From: Dirofilaria immitis
Lineage: Eukaryota; Nematoda; Chromadorea; Rhabditida; Onchocercidae
Direction of reading: 5' to 3'
Assembly: GCA_024305405.1 (NCBI GenBank)
Contig: JAKNDB010000068.1
Location: forward strand, 6,687,501-6,751,500
Length of the DNA: 64,000 bases
The notes beneath the pieces are model-generated. The model ran no database searches. It was not told where the DNA came from and saw only the letters and a list, made by a program, of their open reading frames with translations. Both the position numbers and the translations under genes were made by a program. Shown in pieces: positions 1 through 13,456 of the stretch (its first letter is position 1; each line of letters begins with the position of its first letter).

Positions 1-3000
1 GCATAAATTTCTTCCACTGGCCAATTCTTTTTTTAGCCAAGTAGAAAATCGGAGGAAACTCTCAATATCAATGAAAGAGTGTAAAAGGCAAATGGTACGG
101 CAGCTGCTTTCCAACTCCAAGGAACCGGATTATACGGGCACGAATCTATCAGTGTCCCAAATGAAAAACGAGATCAATTTTGCATATTAGAAGAAAATGG
201 GCAAAATAGTGGTAGCAGTATGGGAGAGACTGCGTCGATTGTTCACCATTATTAGAGTTGTCTGCAAAAGAGGAAAGGATAAAGTTTAAACTTTTCAAAA
301 TAGCTTTGCTGCGTTCCATAAAGGCAAAAACAAAGCGTACGACGATATAATATGACCTCTCATCAAATTCAGTACTTTTCTCATATCTTAGATATACTTT
401 CATCATATTCATTTCCATTCACTATCATAATCTAATCATATATAGTCTCGATTTCTAGTCTTTTGCCTCTGATTCTTTCTCGAAATATGAACTCGGAAAA
501 TCCGACGTAGATGTAGTAAAAGCTAATTGAAATATATTGTAAAGGATGAAAACTGAATGATATGAATGAAATGATGAAAGTGAACCACAATCTAATCCTT
601 TGCAAATATAAAGTAAAAGAAATGTTAAACAGCGAAATCGCTAAAATGGAAAACAGAAATACGCACAAAAAGTCATTCTGAAATGTTGTTATAAGTTTTA
701 ACAGATGACAAGCAAGTAATATTGAATCGATGTCAACAGAATTATTATTATCAAAACTTTTGGATATTTTAATACTACATACCATAATACACGCAATCAT
801 ATCTATTAAAGATCGTCAAGCGATTTGGATTAACTGTGAAGAAACATGTTCTGAATTCGCCTGAAATCGACATGTATGATAGATACAACTTTCCTGTTTG
901 CATCGTTTTTCTTCAATCATAGAATAGATGTAAGAAGGATTTGTAAATAAAATTGATTTTTGTAAATAAAATACATTTCGAATTGGCACTATTATTAATT
1001 ATTTTGGCATTTTTGATATTCAAATATTTTGCGTTCAATTTTGCAAAATGAATTTCGAAAAACTAAAGATTAAGATTGATGAGGAATACTTTAATTATCT
1101 GCGATTTGCTTAATTATATTTAGAGCACTCTTCAATAGAATACATTAACGAATAGACGAAAATTTAATCCCAAACTATCCTTAACAATTAATTAAAATAA
1201 AATTGATATTTCCATATTGATCAATATCGATAAGTAATAAATATTTTATTATCTCGACATTTTGCTACATGCATCTTATTGCATGTGTGTATGCATTGAA
1301 TAATATGGAGATCGTACATGCATCGAAGTATGCAGGTGTAAATAGGAATAGTCATGATAAAAATGGTAGCAAATAAGTTGACTTATACTCGAAATAGGCG
1401 TCCTGGTGGTACAACTTTGAAAAAATGCGTAAGTAGACATTTCATATTTCAGTCCTCCACTCTGGAATTAATTCAAATTAAGGAAACAGGATGCAAGAGG
1501 GAAAATCATCGAATACTGGCATTAAAATAGCAAAGTACAGGAGGAATAGAAAGAAATGTGGCAAGGGATGAATCGCAGCGAGACAAGCATATTTTCCAGT
1601 ATCCTTCCTATTCCCCAATGGACATCGGCATCTTTCCAATGTCCACTTTTCAGGATGAGTAATAACGGTCGCTTCTAAGACGGAAGATGGGAGAGTCCTA
1701 AATTCTGTACTCTTCAGCTCTATGCTAAACAGTCGTGAATAAACGACAACTATTTATGCATAAAAGGGTTGCTAAGGACTCTTTCCAAACTGACTATATC
1801 AAATAACAGAGCATATAAGGGAGGAAAAGTAATGCAATTGTCATTGTCCATCCCTAAATCTAAATTTGTGGTTGACAGTGGTGATTTATAAATGTCACAG
1901 CCGCTTACTCCATTTCCATCCATCATCACTACTATCGCCATCATTATCACCGCCATCAGAAAGATGATGAAATGGTTATATCGTTGTGTCTTCGTTGCTA
2001 ACATTTTGTTACCGTTGTTGAAACTTCTCACCAGCAATAATATATGATTTCTTCTTGCAGGTTATTCAACGAGATTATTCTCGAAATATAAAGGAAGGGC
2101 AGAAAATGCGAAAAAGAGAGAAAAAAGTTTGCCATATTTTGGCGATTCATCCCTGATCGTATACGCAGCGGCATCTGACGCTTCTCTTTTCTTCTATACT
2201 TCTCTTCTTGTTTCACATCAAGTGTATTCCATAATAGGTGGAAGGGTAAACAAATATATTCTGAAATATCTACTATTTTCACTCATCATAATATTTTATA
2301 CCTCTGATGAGAACACCAATATCACATTTACCATGTCAATGATCGATTGTTCCATCAGATTAACCGGATGTACGATCATTCCTTGCTCCCTCTTCATGAG
2401 ATTTGATGAAAATAGATTCGTCATATTTCAGACTAGACTAAACACTAATCTTCATGAAATTATTAAATGCTGCTGCTCGACTATAATTTGCAAACTAACA
2501 ACTATCCAAATGGCAATGTATAAATGTATATGATGAATAGATGTCAATATTCTACATTATCTATGATTTGCAGCTGTAAACAAATAAGTGCAAGTAGTAG
2601 AAACCGGCTTTGTTAGATAATGAATAATAGTGTCTGATGGCAATAATAACATGAGATAATGACAACGAGATGTTATTGGCTAATAAGAAGAGATGATAAT
2701 AAGTAATGGGAAGAGTTACAGAAAGAAACTTTCAGGAAAAAAGCCTCCAGATACATTTGAAGAATGGAATCGAATTGAAAATGAGGAATAAACAAGATGA
2801 AGAGATGATAATGATGACGATGATGATGGCTTCCAGGTCTATTCAGTCAATAAAAAGCATCTCTATTGTCTGACTCATCGTTGAGTTGCGATTACGACCA
2901 GTGTAGGAATCAAAATAAATGATGGAAATGGAAACTAAAACTGATGTACTGATAGATAGAGCAAAGGAATGAAATAAAAAAAGGGCAAAAAGAAATCACA

Positions 3001-3294
3001 GATGTTGGAAATTTCTGCCATGCTCTTTACAAACTTGCCATCTGACATGAACACTAGAATTTAGGATTTGACCTTTGGGCATTTTAAAGCAGACAATTGC
3101 TAAGTATTGAGATACTAAAATGTTTGCTTATTCCCATTACGTTTCCAAATAGCATAAAATGTGAGCATTGATAAATCAAACATACTAATATTAATTTCAT
3201 CGAATATAACATTGTTCCAGAAGATCATCAAAGATGCTGATATAACTAACACTTCCCGAAATTTTCATCCCAAAATTGATATTTAGATGGAAAA

Positions 3295-3330
3295 TAGTAG
3301 CTACTCAAATATTAGTAGCTACTCAAATAT
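3295..3330. repeat. 18-bp tandem repeat x2 with palindromic core
   Basis: The unit TAGTAGCTACTCAAATAT occurs twice head to tail. Each copy contains the 10-bp perfect palindrome AGTAGCTACT. Confidence 0.85.
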
Positions 3331-3959
3331 TAAAGTCGAAATTTAAACAAATTATTTTCAACGCCACTCGAGAATTATATATATTTCATAGGAAATTAAA
3401 TATTCAGCAGAGGATAAATCGGGTGACAAATTAGAACGATCGGTAGTGATGATGATATCGCTACATGGATGAAACAGATAGATAGATGATGCCTGGTGGT
3501 TTCGCTCATCTGCTACATTACGAAGGAGCCATTTGGACGATAAATAAAATGAAATAAATCTATGAGGGATGATGATAGGATGAGATAGTAAGGGGTAGGT
3601 AGGGAAGGGTATGCCAAAAAGCTGGAAACTCAACCACCGAACAAAGTGAACGAATGGCGAAGAAATGAAGAGAAGAAGAAGGGACCAACAAACCAACAAC
3701 CTCAGAACATGAGATGATGTGCAAGCTCTTTACCACTTTTCACAGATGGGACAGTAACGAAACGGTCATTCTATTCCTATCACCATCATTACCACCAACA
3801 GAAATTGTCGTCGTAGTTTTAGAGGTGTGTGCCCCAACAGCTCCTCGCCATCATCACAACAAACCCTTCTGCTCGCTAACATCCACTCAGCACTTCACAA
3901 CACTCCCACAATTGGTGATGATGCTGGTAGTACATATGATGAGGGAAAGATGAATTGGA

Positions 3960-4190
3960 TAGCGATCTGAACAGATCGATCAGACGGGCGGGGAGCGAGG
4001 GAAGGAGCAAGAATGAGCCATCCTGGTCGATACGCTCTTCTACCGGTCCTCATCATCTTGTCACCGCCAACCGTTAAATCTATCTGTAAAACTGTTCGTA
4101 CGATATTGTTATGTTGCTCCTCGATCTGTACGGCTTACGGCTATTCGTCGTCGATTGGCCATCAAAGTATGTTCTATGTTTTGATCTTTT
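3960..4190. other. Patch of raised GC in an AT-rich desert
   Basis: This stretch is clearly less AT-rich than its surroundings, with several CG dinucleotides and GGGCGGGG-like sequence near 3,986-3,994. No convincing open frame, splice pair or RNA fold was recognised. It could be a promoter-like or otherwise constrained element, but that is inference from composition alone. Confidence 0.25.
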
Positions 4191-7100
4191 GACCTCCGCC
4201 ATATCACCATAAGGAACACTGCAAAAGACAACATCGTAAACAATTTTAACTATCGTTGCTTACTCATTCATAATTTCAGAAGCAAAAGTTGTAAAAGAAA
4301 AAACTTCAAGAGGATACATCTTTGATGACACCAAGAAATTGTAAATGAAATGCACATTAAGGAAGCCTCCTATTCGAACTTTTTCATATGCAAAAATGAA
4401 ATTTTAGTATTGTACATATTCAGAAGTAAAGATGAAGTGTAGTATGATTCCTTTCTTCTTCAAACCTTGTTTTAGTTGATTTCATTTAAGTGATCTTTTA
4501 ATGAGGGCAAACTAGTGAATGAGAAGTTGGTAATTAGTCAAATCATCCTGAAATGCGCTGTAATTATGTGATTTCTTTAAATACAAAAAGATCGAAACAC
4601 ATCTCAAAGTAAGAAGAATTGCATTAGCACATAAAAGAAAAATAATATCAGAAGGACGGTCATTGACTACCATCTATCTAGAATTGTGACCCTGGAACTC
4701 GTCATTCACCTTTGAATCGTTGCGTAAACTTGAGAAACGGTCAAATCTTACAGTATTTGAAATTAGGGTAGAAATAAACAAATGAACGGATAAATGATCG
4801 AATTTTAATTTGTTCAAAAAAAAATTGTTAATAAAGGAAATATTAAATCTGCTAAAAGATGGCTTATTAATAACGGTAGTGGTGACATTGATTCTATTGG
4901 TGACAAAATGATGATGATGATAAAAATAGTAGTGATGACATTTTGATGGTACAATCGTTACTTCTCGCCTGATCTCATCTTTTTTTCCCTTTCTACGATT
5001 TATTTCCACAAAGGACAAAAAGTAGTCATAGAAGGGCTGCTGCTGAGAAATATCAATATTGTGGCACTGAATCAAGACTAAAGTACTATAATTTTAATCT
5101 TGAAAATTTGGGATGACAACGACGTGACCTTCAGTTTAGCAATTCTTATAGTAGTGATAGAAACTCAACTCTTAAATTAAAATAAAACATCAAAAAGCAA
5201 TTACGAAAAGAGATAATTGCTTCTGTCACTTTAACATATTTCGAAATGAAATCCGAAATTCCATTATTCAGGAAATGACTTTCTCTATATCAGTGAATAA
5301 GGTTATTTTTTTCCCGTTAATTTTTTAAGACCATAAATGTCGCAAAAATCATTTCAAAAATAATAGCAAGTGATTAAAGTTTCAAAATTATCTGTTGCCG
5401 TAATTTCCATCATTAAAATACTATAGATTCGGACAAATCGGACTTCAGATTAGGATTCATATTAATGTCATTGTCATCTCTTATAGGTAATATGTTGGAA
5501 ATCTGAATAAAGTGATGACAGCATTGATAACAATAATCATGATAATATTGATTACAATACTCGGTGATAATTATGTCGATGATGGGAAGAATGATAATGG
5601 TTTTTGTACTAGCAACTTGTAAGAACAATGACTGCAACAATATATTACAAATGAAGTAATTATTATATTTTCTTACAATTTTCAATATTATGGTCTTAAA
5701 AGAAACAAGAAAAAAGAATTTTGGTAGTCAAGAATGCCTTCTCGAAATATATCGATCTTCAATGCAAAGGAAATATTAGAGCCAATCTGAATCATTTATA
5801 GTCTATTAAGTACTATTTTATTCAAAATTTATTAATTGATTTTCAAGCTAATCTATTCCGTTTCAATTATCAACACTTTATAAAGAAATTTTTCAAATGC
5901 TATGGCTTTCAGTGCTATTGCTAATCATGATATCAGTGACCGCGAAAATGAATGGTGATGATAGCAAGACGATGATAATTGTGATGGAGATATTATCAAT
6001 GATGGTATCACTCACAATTATTTTAAAAATGAAACATATGATCAAAGTGGGAAAAAGGCAAGAAATGGAAAAAAAAGCTATAAAGATTGCAATTTCAGAA
6101 AAGGAGAAGGAGGATGACAGAAAAGATTGAAATTTTTTGAGGAGGAAAAATTATAATGCAAGTCAGATAGTGGGAGGCAAAATGAAAAAGCAAAAAAGCG
6201 GACGAGAATGAAAGCTTCGGAACTAACAACCGTTCCGAAATTTAACAAACACAAAGTGCAATCAAATTATTGAAGAATTGTTTTTAAACAGCGATCAACT
6301 CAAGGAACACAGGCCACGAGAATGAAGTAGATTGAAGTGCGAAAAAGTAGACCGAACTAAATACCTGACAACAAATGAGAAACACCTCCTTATATCTATA
6401 TGCATATGGAGGTATCGGTGATCCGAAGGGTGACAATGAAACTCTGTGTAAGCGAAGGCAGATTCAACAGCAGGGATAATTAAGCACAAAAGTGCAAATT
6501 TGATATTTTGGACCTCTCAAAGCGGTTTTTTTTTGAAATATATTTTTGAGAAAACAGACGAACGTAAAGTAATTTCGTAAACGTAATCCCAATGTCACTA
6601 CCTGTTCATTGTTTACACATATAAACCAATTAAAAAAGTTCTAACATAACAGTATGAGTGAATGTAATAGCACTAAGAAACTAAAGCAACTAACTAACAA
6701 CCGTTTTGATTACTCCATTGGTCGAGAATCTAAGTTCTGCTAGAATTAAAAATGATTTAGTGTTTTGAAAGCAATCGCATTAGAAATATCATTCGAAAAA
6801 TGAAAGAATGACTCTTGCGTTTAAAAATTACTGAAGCTTGCTTGCCTAAAATGGTCAATTAGATTTTGTGTCGTCTATTTCATGATGGATTCATTTTTGA
6901 ATAAATGAATAAAAGTGAAGAACAGGGGTCATTAGCTACTAGAGAACGTTTGCCATTTAAAGGTCAAATCGTCTATATGATAGGTGCGGAATGATTTGAA
7001 AATATAATGTAAATATATGCAGAGAATGCTGAATCAGAGGGAAATCTAATATATTCTGGCGCATTTTGCAGGCTATTTATTAGCAATGGTACGTTAATGA

Positions 7101-8873
7101 ATAGACGACAATAGCCACAATGGATGGATGACAGATTGTGTGCCGATGACCACTTCAACAAAAGTCTATCATAAATAAGATGCATACTGCCAAGCACTAT
7201 TATCGAATAATGTTGAAGTAATAAGTTCTAGGCTTATTACTTCAAGCTTCAAACTTCATTCATCACTCTTTGCATTATTTGCGATTCGGCAGGATTGAAA
7301 GGTAACGGCGAATAAAATAATTTGCAAAATCCTAATTGATCAGAGATGAATAGTGGCAGCTTTATGGATTATGAATGCATAAAATGTGTTTTGAAGTAAA
7401 TTTGCGAATAAAATATATTTAAAAACTGAAATAGAAATCTCGAGAAGTTTTTTTCAAAAACTTCATGTCTTTCTTTTTACATTTCTCAGAATACTGATAT
7501 ATTATAAGTTGCAAATGCAAATATTGGATTTCTATTCATCCGTTTCGTTATTGGAATATTTGTTTGACAGATATTAATTAGATGTATAACAAGACGAAAA
7601 ATCATTGCTACAATATTAATATCACTATTTATCATTCTTGTCTGCTAATTTAATATAATAGCTCGAATCTTATTTGAATATTAGAAAAAATTCAGTGTTA
7701 TTTTTAATTTCAAAGAAGTAATATGAGTGTATCGGATATATCAGTAAGACTGGTACAATAGCTGAAATATGATGCATACAAACGGTATGCTTTATTGTTC
7801 TACGCAACATCTGATGATCAATATTTTTGAGTACTTTCAAAAAGAGACTTCCACTTTTTACCAGAAGGATAGCAATGATTGAGATTACAACAGGTTGACC
7901 CAAAATAATAAGATAAATTTAAATAATTTAAAATATCAAAATAATAAATCTGACTTATTTCTATACATGAATAATCAGCATACATTGTTGAACATCTATT
8001 AGAGAATACAATACAAAGTTTGCATAAGATATTTCCTATTAATTTGGTACATCGTCTAGTTATACAGATTTCCTATGATCAAACTTCAGGATATATTTAT
8101 AAAGATGATTCATTAGTAACAGCAATAATTCATGCTAATCTAGAAAGTAGAAAGAATTTCATGAGTTTTTTAAATATATTATCGAAGCGAGTGTAATTAA
8201 GTTGAAATTAGAAAATAATTCATTTAGAAGAGGGAATGCAAAATAGTATGAACAAATAGGAGATCGCAGTGGAATGGATCGTTTATAGTGATTAATCATA
8301 GAATTCATTCATTTTTGAGGGTATTTCTAAGATCATTAAGCAATTTTATATTTTGCTTACTTCATTTGTTAAGTGAAAGTTGGAAACAAAACATCTACAG
8401 AATGAATCAAAAAAAAAGTTTCGAAATCTAAAAGGGAATTAAGAGAGGAAGTAATTTTAATAATAATAAAGTATAACGAAATGAAAGTTTTGATTAAATA
8501 AGATCATATCATAATATTTCTTCACCAATATAAATCATAATTTGTCTATTGACATGATGGTTACAATGATAATATAATAAGAAATATGGGAAATACATAT
8601 AGAAATGAAGCATTGTTTCCAGTTAGTGAGATTTATCTGTTGTAGCAAATAGGAACTAAAGATTAAACATTACGAATATGGGCATATCGTTATTTAGATA
8701 ATATTATAAAAGGTGCTGAGGAGAAGTTCCACTTTAATAGTGGCCAAAAGCAGTAGTGGACGAAGGTCACATAAAGCGGTAGCGAGGGACTTCTATGCTG
8801 TTCTTTCCCAAATGCTCTGACCCTTCTTTCATTCAATTGCACTTGCGCTCCACCGTAAGATGACATACTACTA

Positions 8874-8898
8874 CCACACACATACACATACATACACA
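8874..8898. repeat. CA-rich microsatellite
   Basis: An imperfect run of ACAC and ACAT units with no coding context. Confidence 0.6.
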
Positions 8899-11800
8899 GA
8901 TCAGCCGACAAAAAAATGGTGCTGCTAGCCAAAATCACACCACTTCAATGGTCAACAACAACGAAAGAAAAGGGACGTTCTCATTCTCGACTGAAAGGGA
9001 AGAAGCCGAGAATTACTAGAGATTATACTATGAGGCAAGCATTTATTAATTACTCTCAAGCCAAAAATACTCATCCGTATTATAGACATCACGATATGCA
9101 TCCCGAAATTAACAATCATCTTTGTAATTCCGCCTGAAAGCCATCACATTAGTACGTCACTTCATTCATGGTATGTGATTAAAGTGATCAAAACAATTTT
9201 CTTAACCAAGATTTAGCTATATCTCGCTTCTGATTTATGTTACTGTTAATATCTTAACCTTCATCAGATATTCAAATTAAATCTTATGACAAGGTGAAAA
9301 GAGAAAGAACATTTATCTAAGCGATATGAATGAATAATGCTAAGAGTTTGCAGAATCATCTCCCATTCACTTACTATTTCCAAATGGATGAAGAATTATC
9401 ATCTATTTAATAATGATTTGGCAGCGAACAAAATGTAAATGAAAGAATTTGTTGATTTTTCAGTTATAAAAAGATGAAATGTGTTCATAGCATAATGGAT
9501 CATAAAAAAATGAAATGGCTTGAAAATACATTTCCTTCTTTTTTCTCTTCATTCACTCGCACACTTTTCATTCCAGTAAATTCCATAATAAAAGTTTTCC
9601 GTCTAAATATCACATCAGCCATCTAAACGGAAAACATTACGCAATAGATTCATCATACAAGGGAAAGATTCGACACTATATGAATGAAACTTTGATTCAT
9701 CGCTAAATCGAAGTAGTAAATAGTTTTGTCTAACATTTGAAATTAACTATTATAAATTGAAACAGGGACTACCTTTCTTTTCTCTATTTTAATGCAATAA
9801 TTTTTTGAGAAGAGGAAAATAAAGCTTTGTTATAATAAATTTTTGAAAATTGAAGAAGCAAAAATGACAAAAGTGAGATGCCATTCAAAGACAACCATTC
9901 TTGAAAATGAAATTTAATGGCAATGCGGCGATAAATGCTATTTATTCATAATGCATTCATTGTTTAATGGATGGATGGAAAATGAGAAATGCTAAAAGTA
10001 GTAGTAGTCGAATTTTGCAATAAACTACGATCAAAACGATAAACTACGATTAGCTTTTTGCTGAAAACATCTCAATAAAATCAAAGCCTTTGTTTATTTA
10101 ATTTGAAAATGTCTTGCTTACATTCCTTTTTGGCTTATTCGTCCAAACGAAGTTACATGTATCTTTTAAACAGGAATTACTTTAATACCATTCGAAATTA
10201 TTTCCTAGGAGCGAAACGTGACTCTCCGATCTATTACATCACGGTTATATATTCTAAAAAAATTCAACGAGCTAATAATAAACAAGCTGAGAGGTCATAT
10301 GTATACATATAACTTAGAAGCATAAATTGAAATTAATATTGTAACTTTTATTTATGGGTTATCTGAACTGGGATTATTTCTAATTAAACAATGCTCTTAG
10401 CTCTACTTTATTGTCTGCAAATATCAAGCGAAGTTGTACTCACTGAAGTATTTTGTACTGATAAAGATTCTCGCTAATAACATTTCTTGCAACATTGTTA
10501 TTATCATAGAATAAGTGAAAAATGTCATTTCTTTCCGAATCAGTAAATTAATTTGGAAACAGTAAGCAAACCTCTCTTTATATTCTAATTATTTGTTGTG
10601 TATCATTTTCATAAAGCTGTTTCCATGACCTGTAGCGGATGCAGTAGAAAAATAAGGGAAGGTAAGATCGTAAGCTACTGAGCCTATTCATGTCGAGATT
10701 GGCGAATGTCTATTTGGGAATCTACTGCTTTGACTTACATCCGATCCTTTCAGATTTGTCTACCTCTTGCATTTCTCAATTCATTGATTATAGTATTCTG
10801 ATCTCTCTCTGCCACAGAAAGGAACAACTACATTAATTTTTCAAGCCGTTTTATGGCCTTACTTGCTTATATTTCTAGGCCAAGATTGATATGTTTAGTT
10901 GATGCAGCTTGCATCTCTTTACCTCATTAAAAGGCGGCCTCTACTCTCATATGTCTCAATTTTCAAAAGCTGGTATTTTTTCTTCTTTCTTGTTCTTGAC
11001 GAGCTTATTTTTAATGCCATCATATTTTATCCGAATGAAGCAACAAATTGCATTAGATTAGAGATCGATTTCGCTAAGCTTAGTGATACCATCTGATATT
11101 AGATGCGTCTGAACGCTGTTCAGAGTTATTATCTGCCATTGTTAATCTTCATTAATATCTTTTTCTCATTCCATTATCATTATCATATTTTGAAGCAATC
11201 AAATCTAATTTTGCTTTTCATAATATCAATTTATAACTTAAAACGATTCCTCGTTGTTATAAAAGCTTATTGATACGACATTAGTAAATCTACGGTTTCT
11301 TGCACATCTATCATCATGGTTGTCTTACTCAATCTTCCATTTTAAAAACTGAATAAATCAGAATTTTGCGCTTTGTCATTCATACTACCACAACACTCTT
11401 TTTATGATATTTATGAATAGCGTAGAATTTCTTATTTTGCATAGCGGATTTATTTTTTCATTTCCATCTGGGAATCTAAAATTAGAAATTTTTCTTAATT
11501 TTTTTTTAAATTAGAGAATCAGGATATGAACTTTCATATTACAGTAATATTTAACCATACATGCATCTGAAGTTTGTATCTATGTTTCGCACTTTAACGA
11601 TAACGCCAAATTAATTAAAAATGAGTGAACAGAAGCGGTTTATATAATACTCGATGTAATGAATCGATTATCGAAATTAAATTAAAATTTTATATAATAA
11701 TAGTATTAAATGAAACAAATTTCTCTCATCAAATTCAACGATTCGATTATAAATGCAAACTTCAACTCTTTTGACTTTCAGGACAATATCGGTAGAATGA

Positions 11801-13416
11801 ATAGCATTGTCTAAATAAGTTAGAATAGAAATAAATAAAATTGAAATAATGAATTTCAAAGATAAAAACACAAATTTATGAGAAAATATATTAAAATTCA
11901 TATGATTTGCTGGAGATATAACATGATACATAATAATAAATTGATTGATAATACGATAGAAGGGAAACGAATTTAACTATAAAACGAAACAGATAACAAA
12001 TAAATATCACATCATTCGCTTTCATTTGCATATAGATAGATGATACAGGTTGCAGCTTTTCCTTCTGCTAATACAGCTGCTTAATAAATTAACCTGGAAT
12101 TTTGAGACGAGAATCACAAACGAATAAATACGCACTATAGGAAATTAAAAAAGAATTCCTCATAACTTTATTTTTATCACCACTTATTTCTTTCTCGCAA
12201 ATAAAATGTGATATAAAATTTCGCAAAGAATTTTCAATTGAGAAAAGTAGACGACAACATGACAGGCGACGAATATGTTCGGCGAAAAGCCATTAAAGCT
12301 ATTGGGAATAGCAGCAAATGATTATAAGCTATGTAATGAGCGTTGAATAATAGCAAACGATCGGTCGTTGATTGTGTTTTCTTAGCGTCATCTTGTTGCA
12401 TGACTAACTGCATAATAATTGATACTTGCTGTAAACATTGAAGGCCAGGCTTGATTCCTTCTTTTTAGCATGAAGAATGCCAAAGAGTCGCAAACTTCTA
12501 GGGCAACAACAAAAAGCTTAAAGCATCCCATTTCATTCATAACTGCAAAATATTTCATTGTAGTTTAAATCTTCTTTAGCTTCTGCAACATGTTCCAATA
12601 ATGCAAAGCATCTTTGATCGATAAGAGATGCTTTACGTTATAATCGAAAGATGAAAAGATGAGATGACGACTTTTTAATCGAAATATTTCCATATATTTG
12701 TTCAAAATATGGTAAAAAGTAGTTTGAATGAAGAAGAGAAGTACCATCCCACATATCGCTCCTTGCAATCTTCCATCTGAAAAATTTTCTTTGTACATTC
12801 AACTTAAAACATTTCACTAAAATGCTGACAATGATAAAACGAACTTCCGCTGAAATTAAATAAATTAAAACTGACAGATTCTTATTTATGTGATAAGATC
12901 GCATGAAGTTGTAAGTGTTCGAACTTAGAAGTTTGAGAAAACAACAAGAATTTCATCGGTAATACACTTTCCTTGATTTTTTCAATTACTGAATGGAAAT
13001 AAGGACTGTAGAAAGGTCACTTATCTATTGTGACGACTAAAATTATTTTAAGACTAAATACCAAGTTTTTATTTGTTTGATAAGAGCAAAAAAAGATAAA
13101 AATTTGATTTTACTAATAAAGACTGTGTTTATCAGTGTGTCATCGGTAGATCATGATGATAGGTTTATTGGTAGTTTGTGAAATCTTCAGTATCGAAATT
13201 TTAATATTACTAATTTTAGCAATTCGGATTGTTATTTTTGTCAATAACTCTTCATCGCATTCCATTCCATCATCTCTCATCAGCATGAAAAATATTTACT
13301 TGTCGTTTTGTCTATCACATCTATTGATATACATAGATTTTACACTATTATGGTTGACTTATTGATGAGATTGATTTTCAGGTTCTAATTTTCTGTTTTC
13401 GCAATGTTATAATGGC

Positions 13417-13456
13417 AAATTTTCTCGGGAAAATTGATGCTTTCCCGGAAAATTTT
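13417..13456. repeat. Short inverted repeat (hairpin) with CCCGG core
   Basis: The left arm AAATTTTCTCGGGAAA and right arm TTTCCCGGAAAATTT are complementary over about 15 bp, with one bulged T. They are separated by an 8-nt loop. The related sequence TTTCCCGGAATTTC recurs near 18,733 and 21,599 without the partner arm. Confidence 0.75.

Noticed and set aside
9594..9635. Inverted repeat GTTTTCCGT...ACGGAAAAC
   Set aside because: Only a 9-bp stem with a 24-nt loop, within what chance gives in a window this size.
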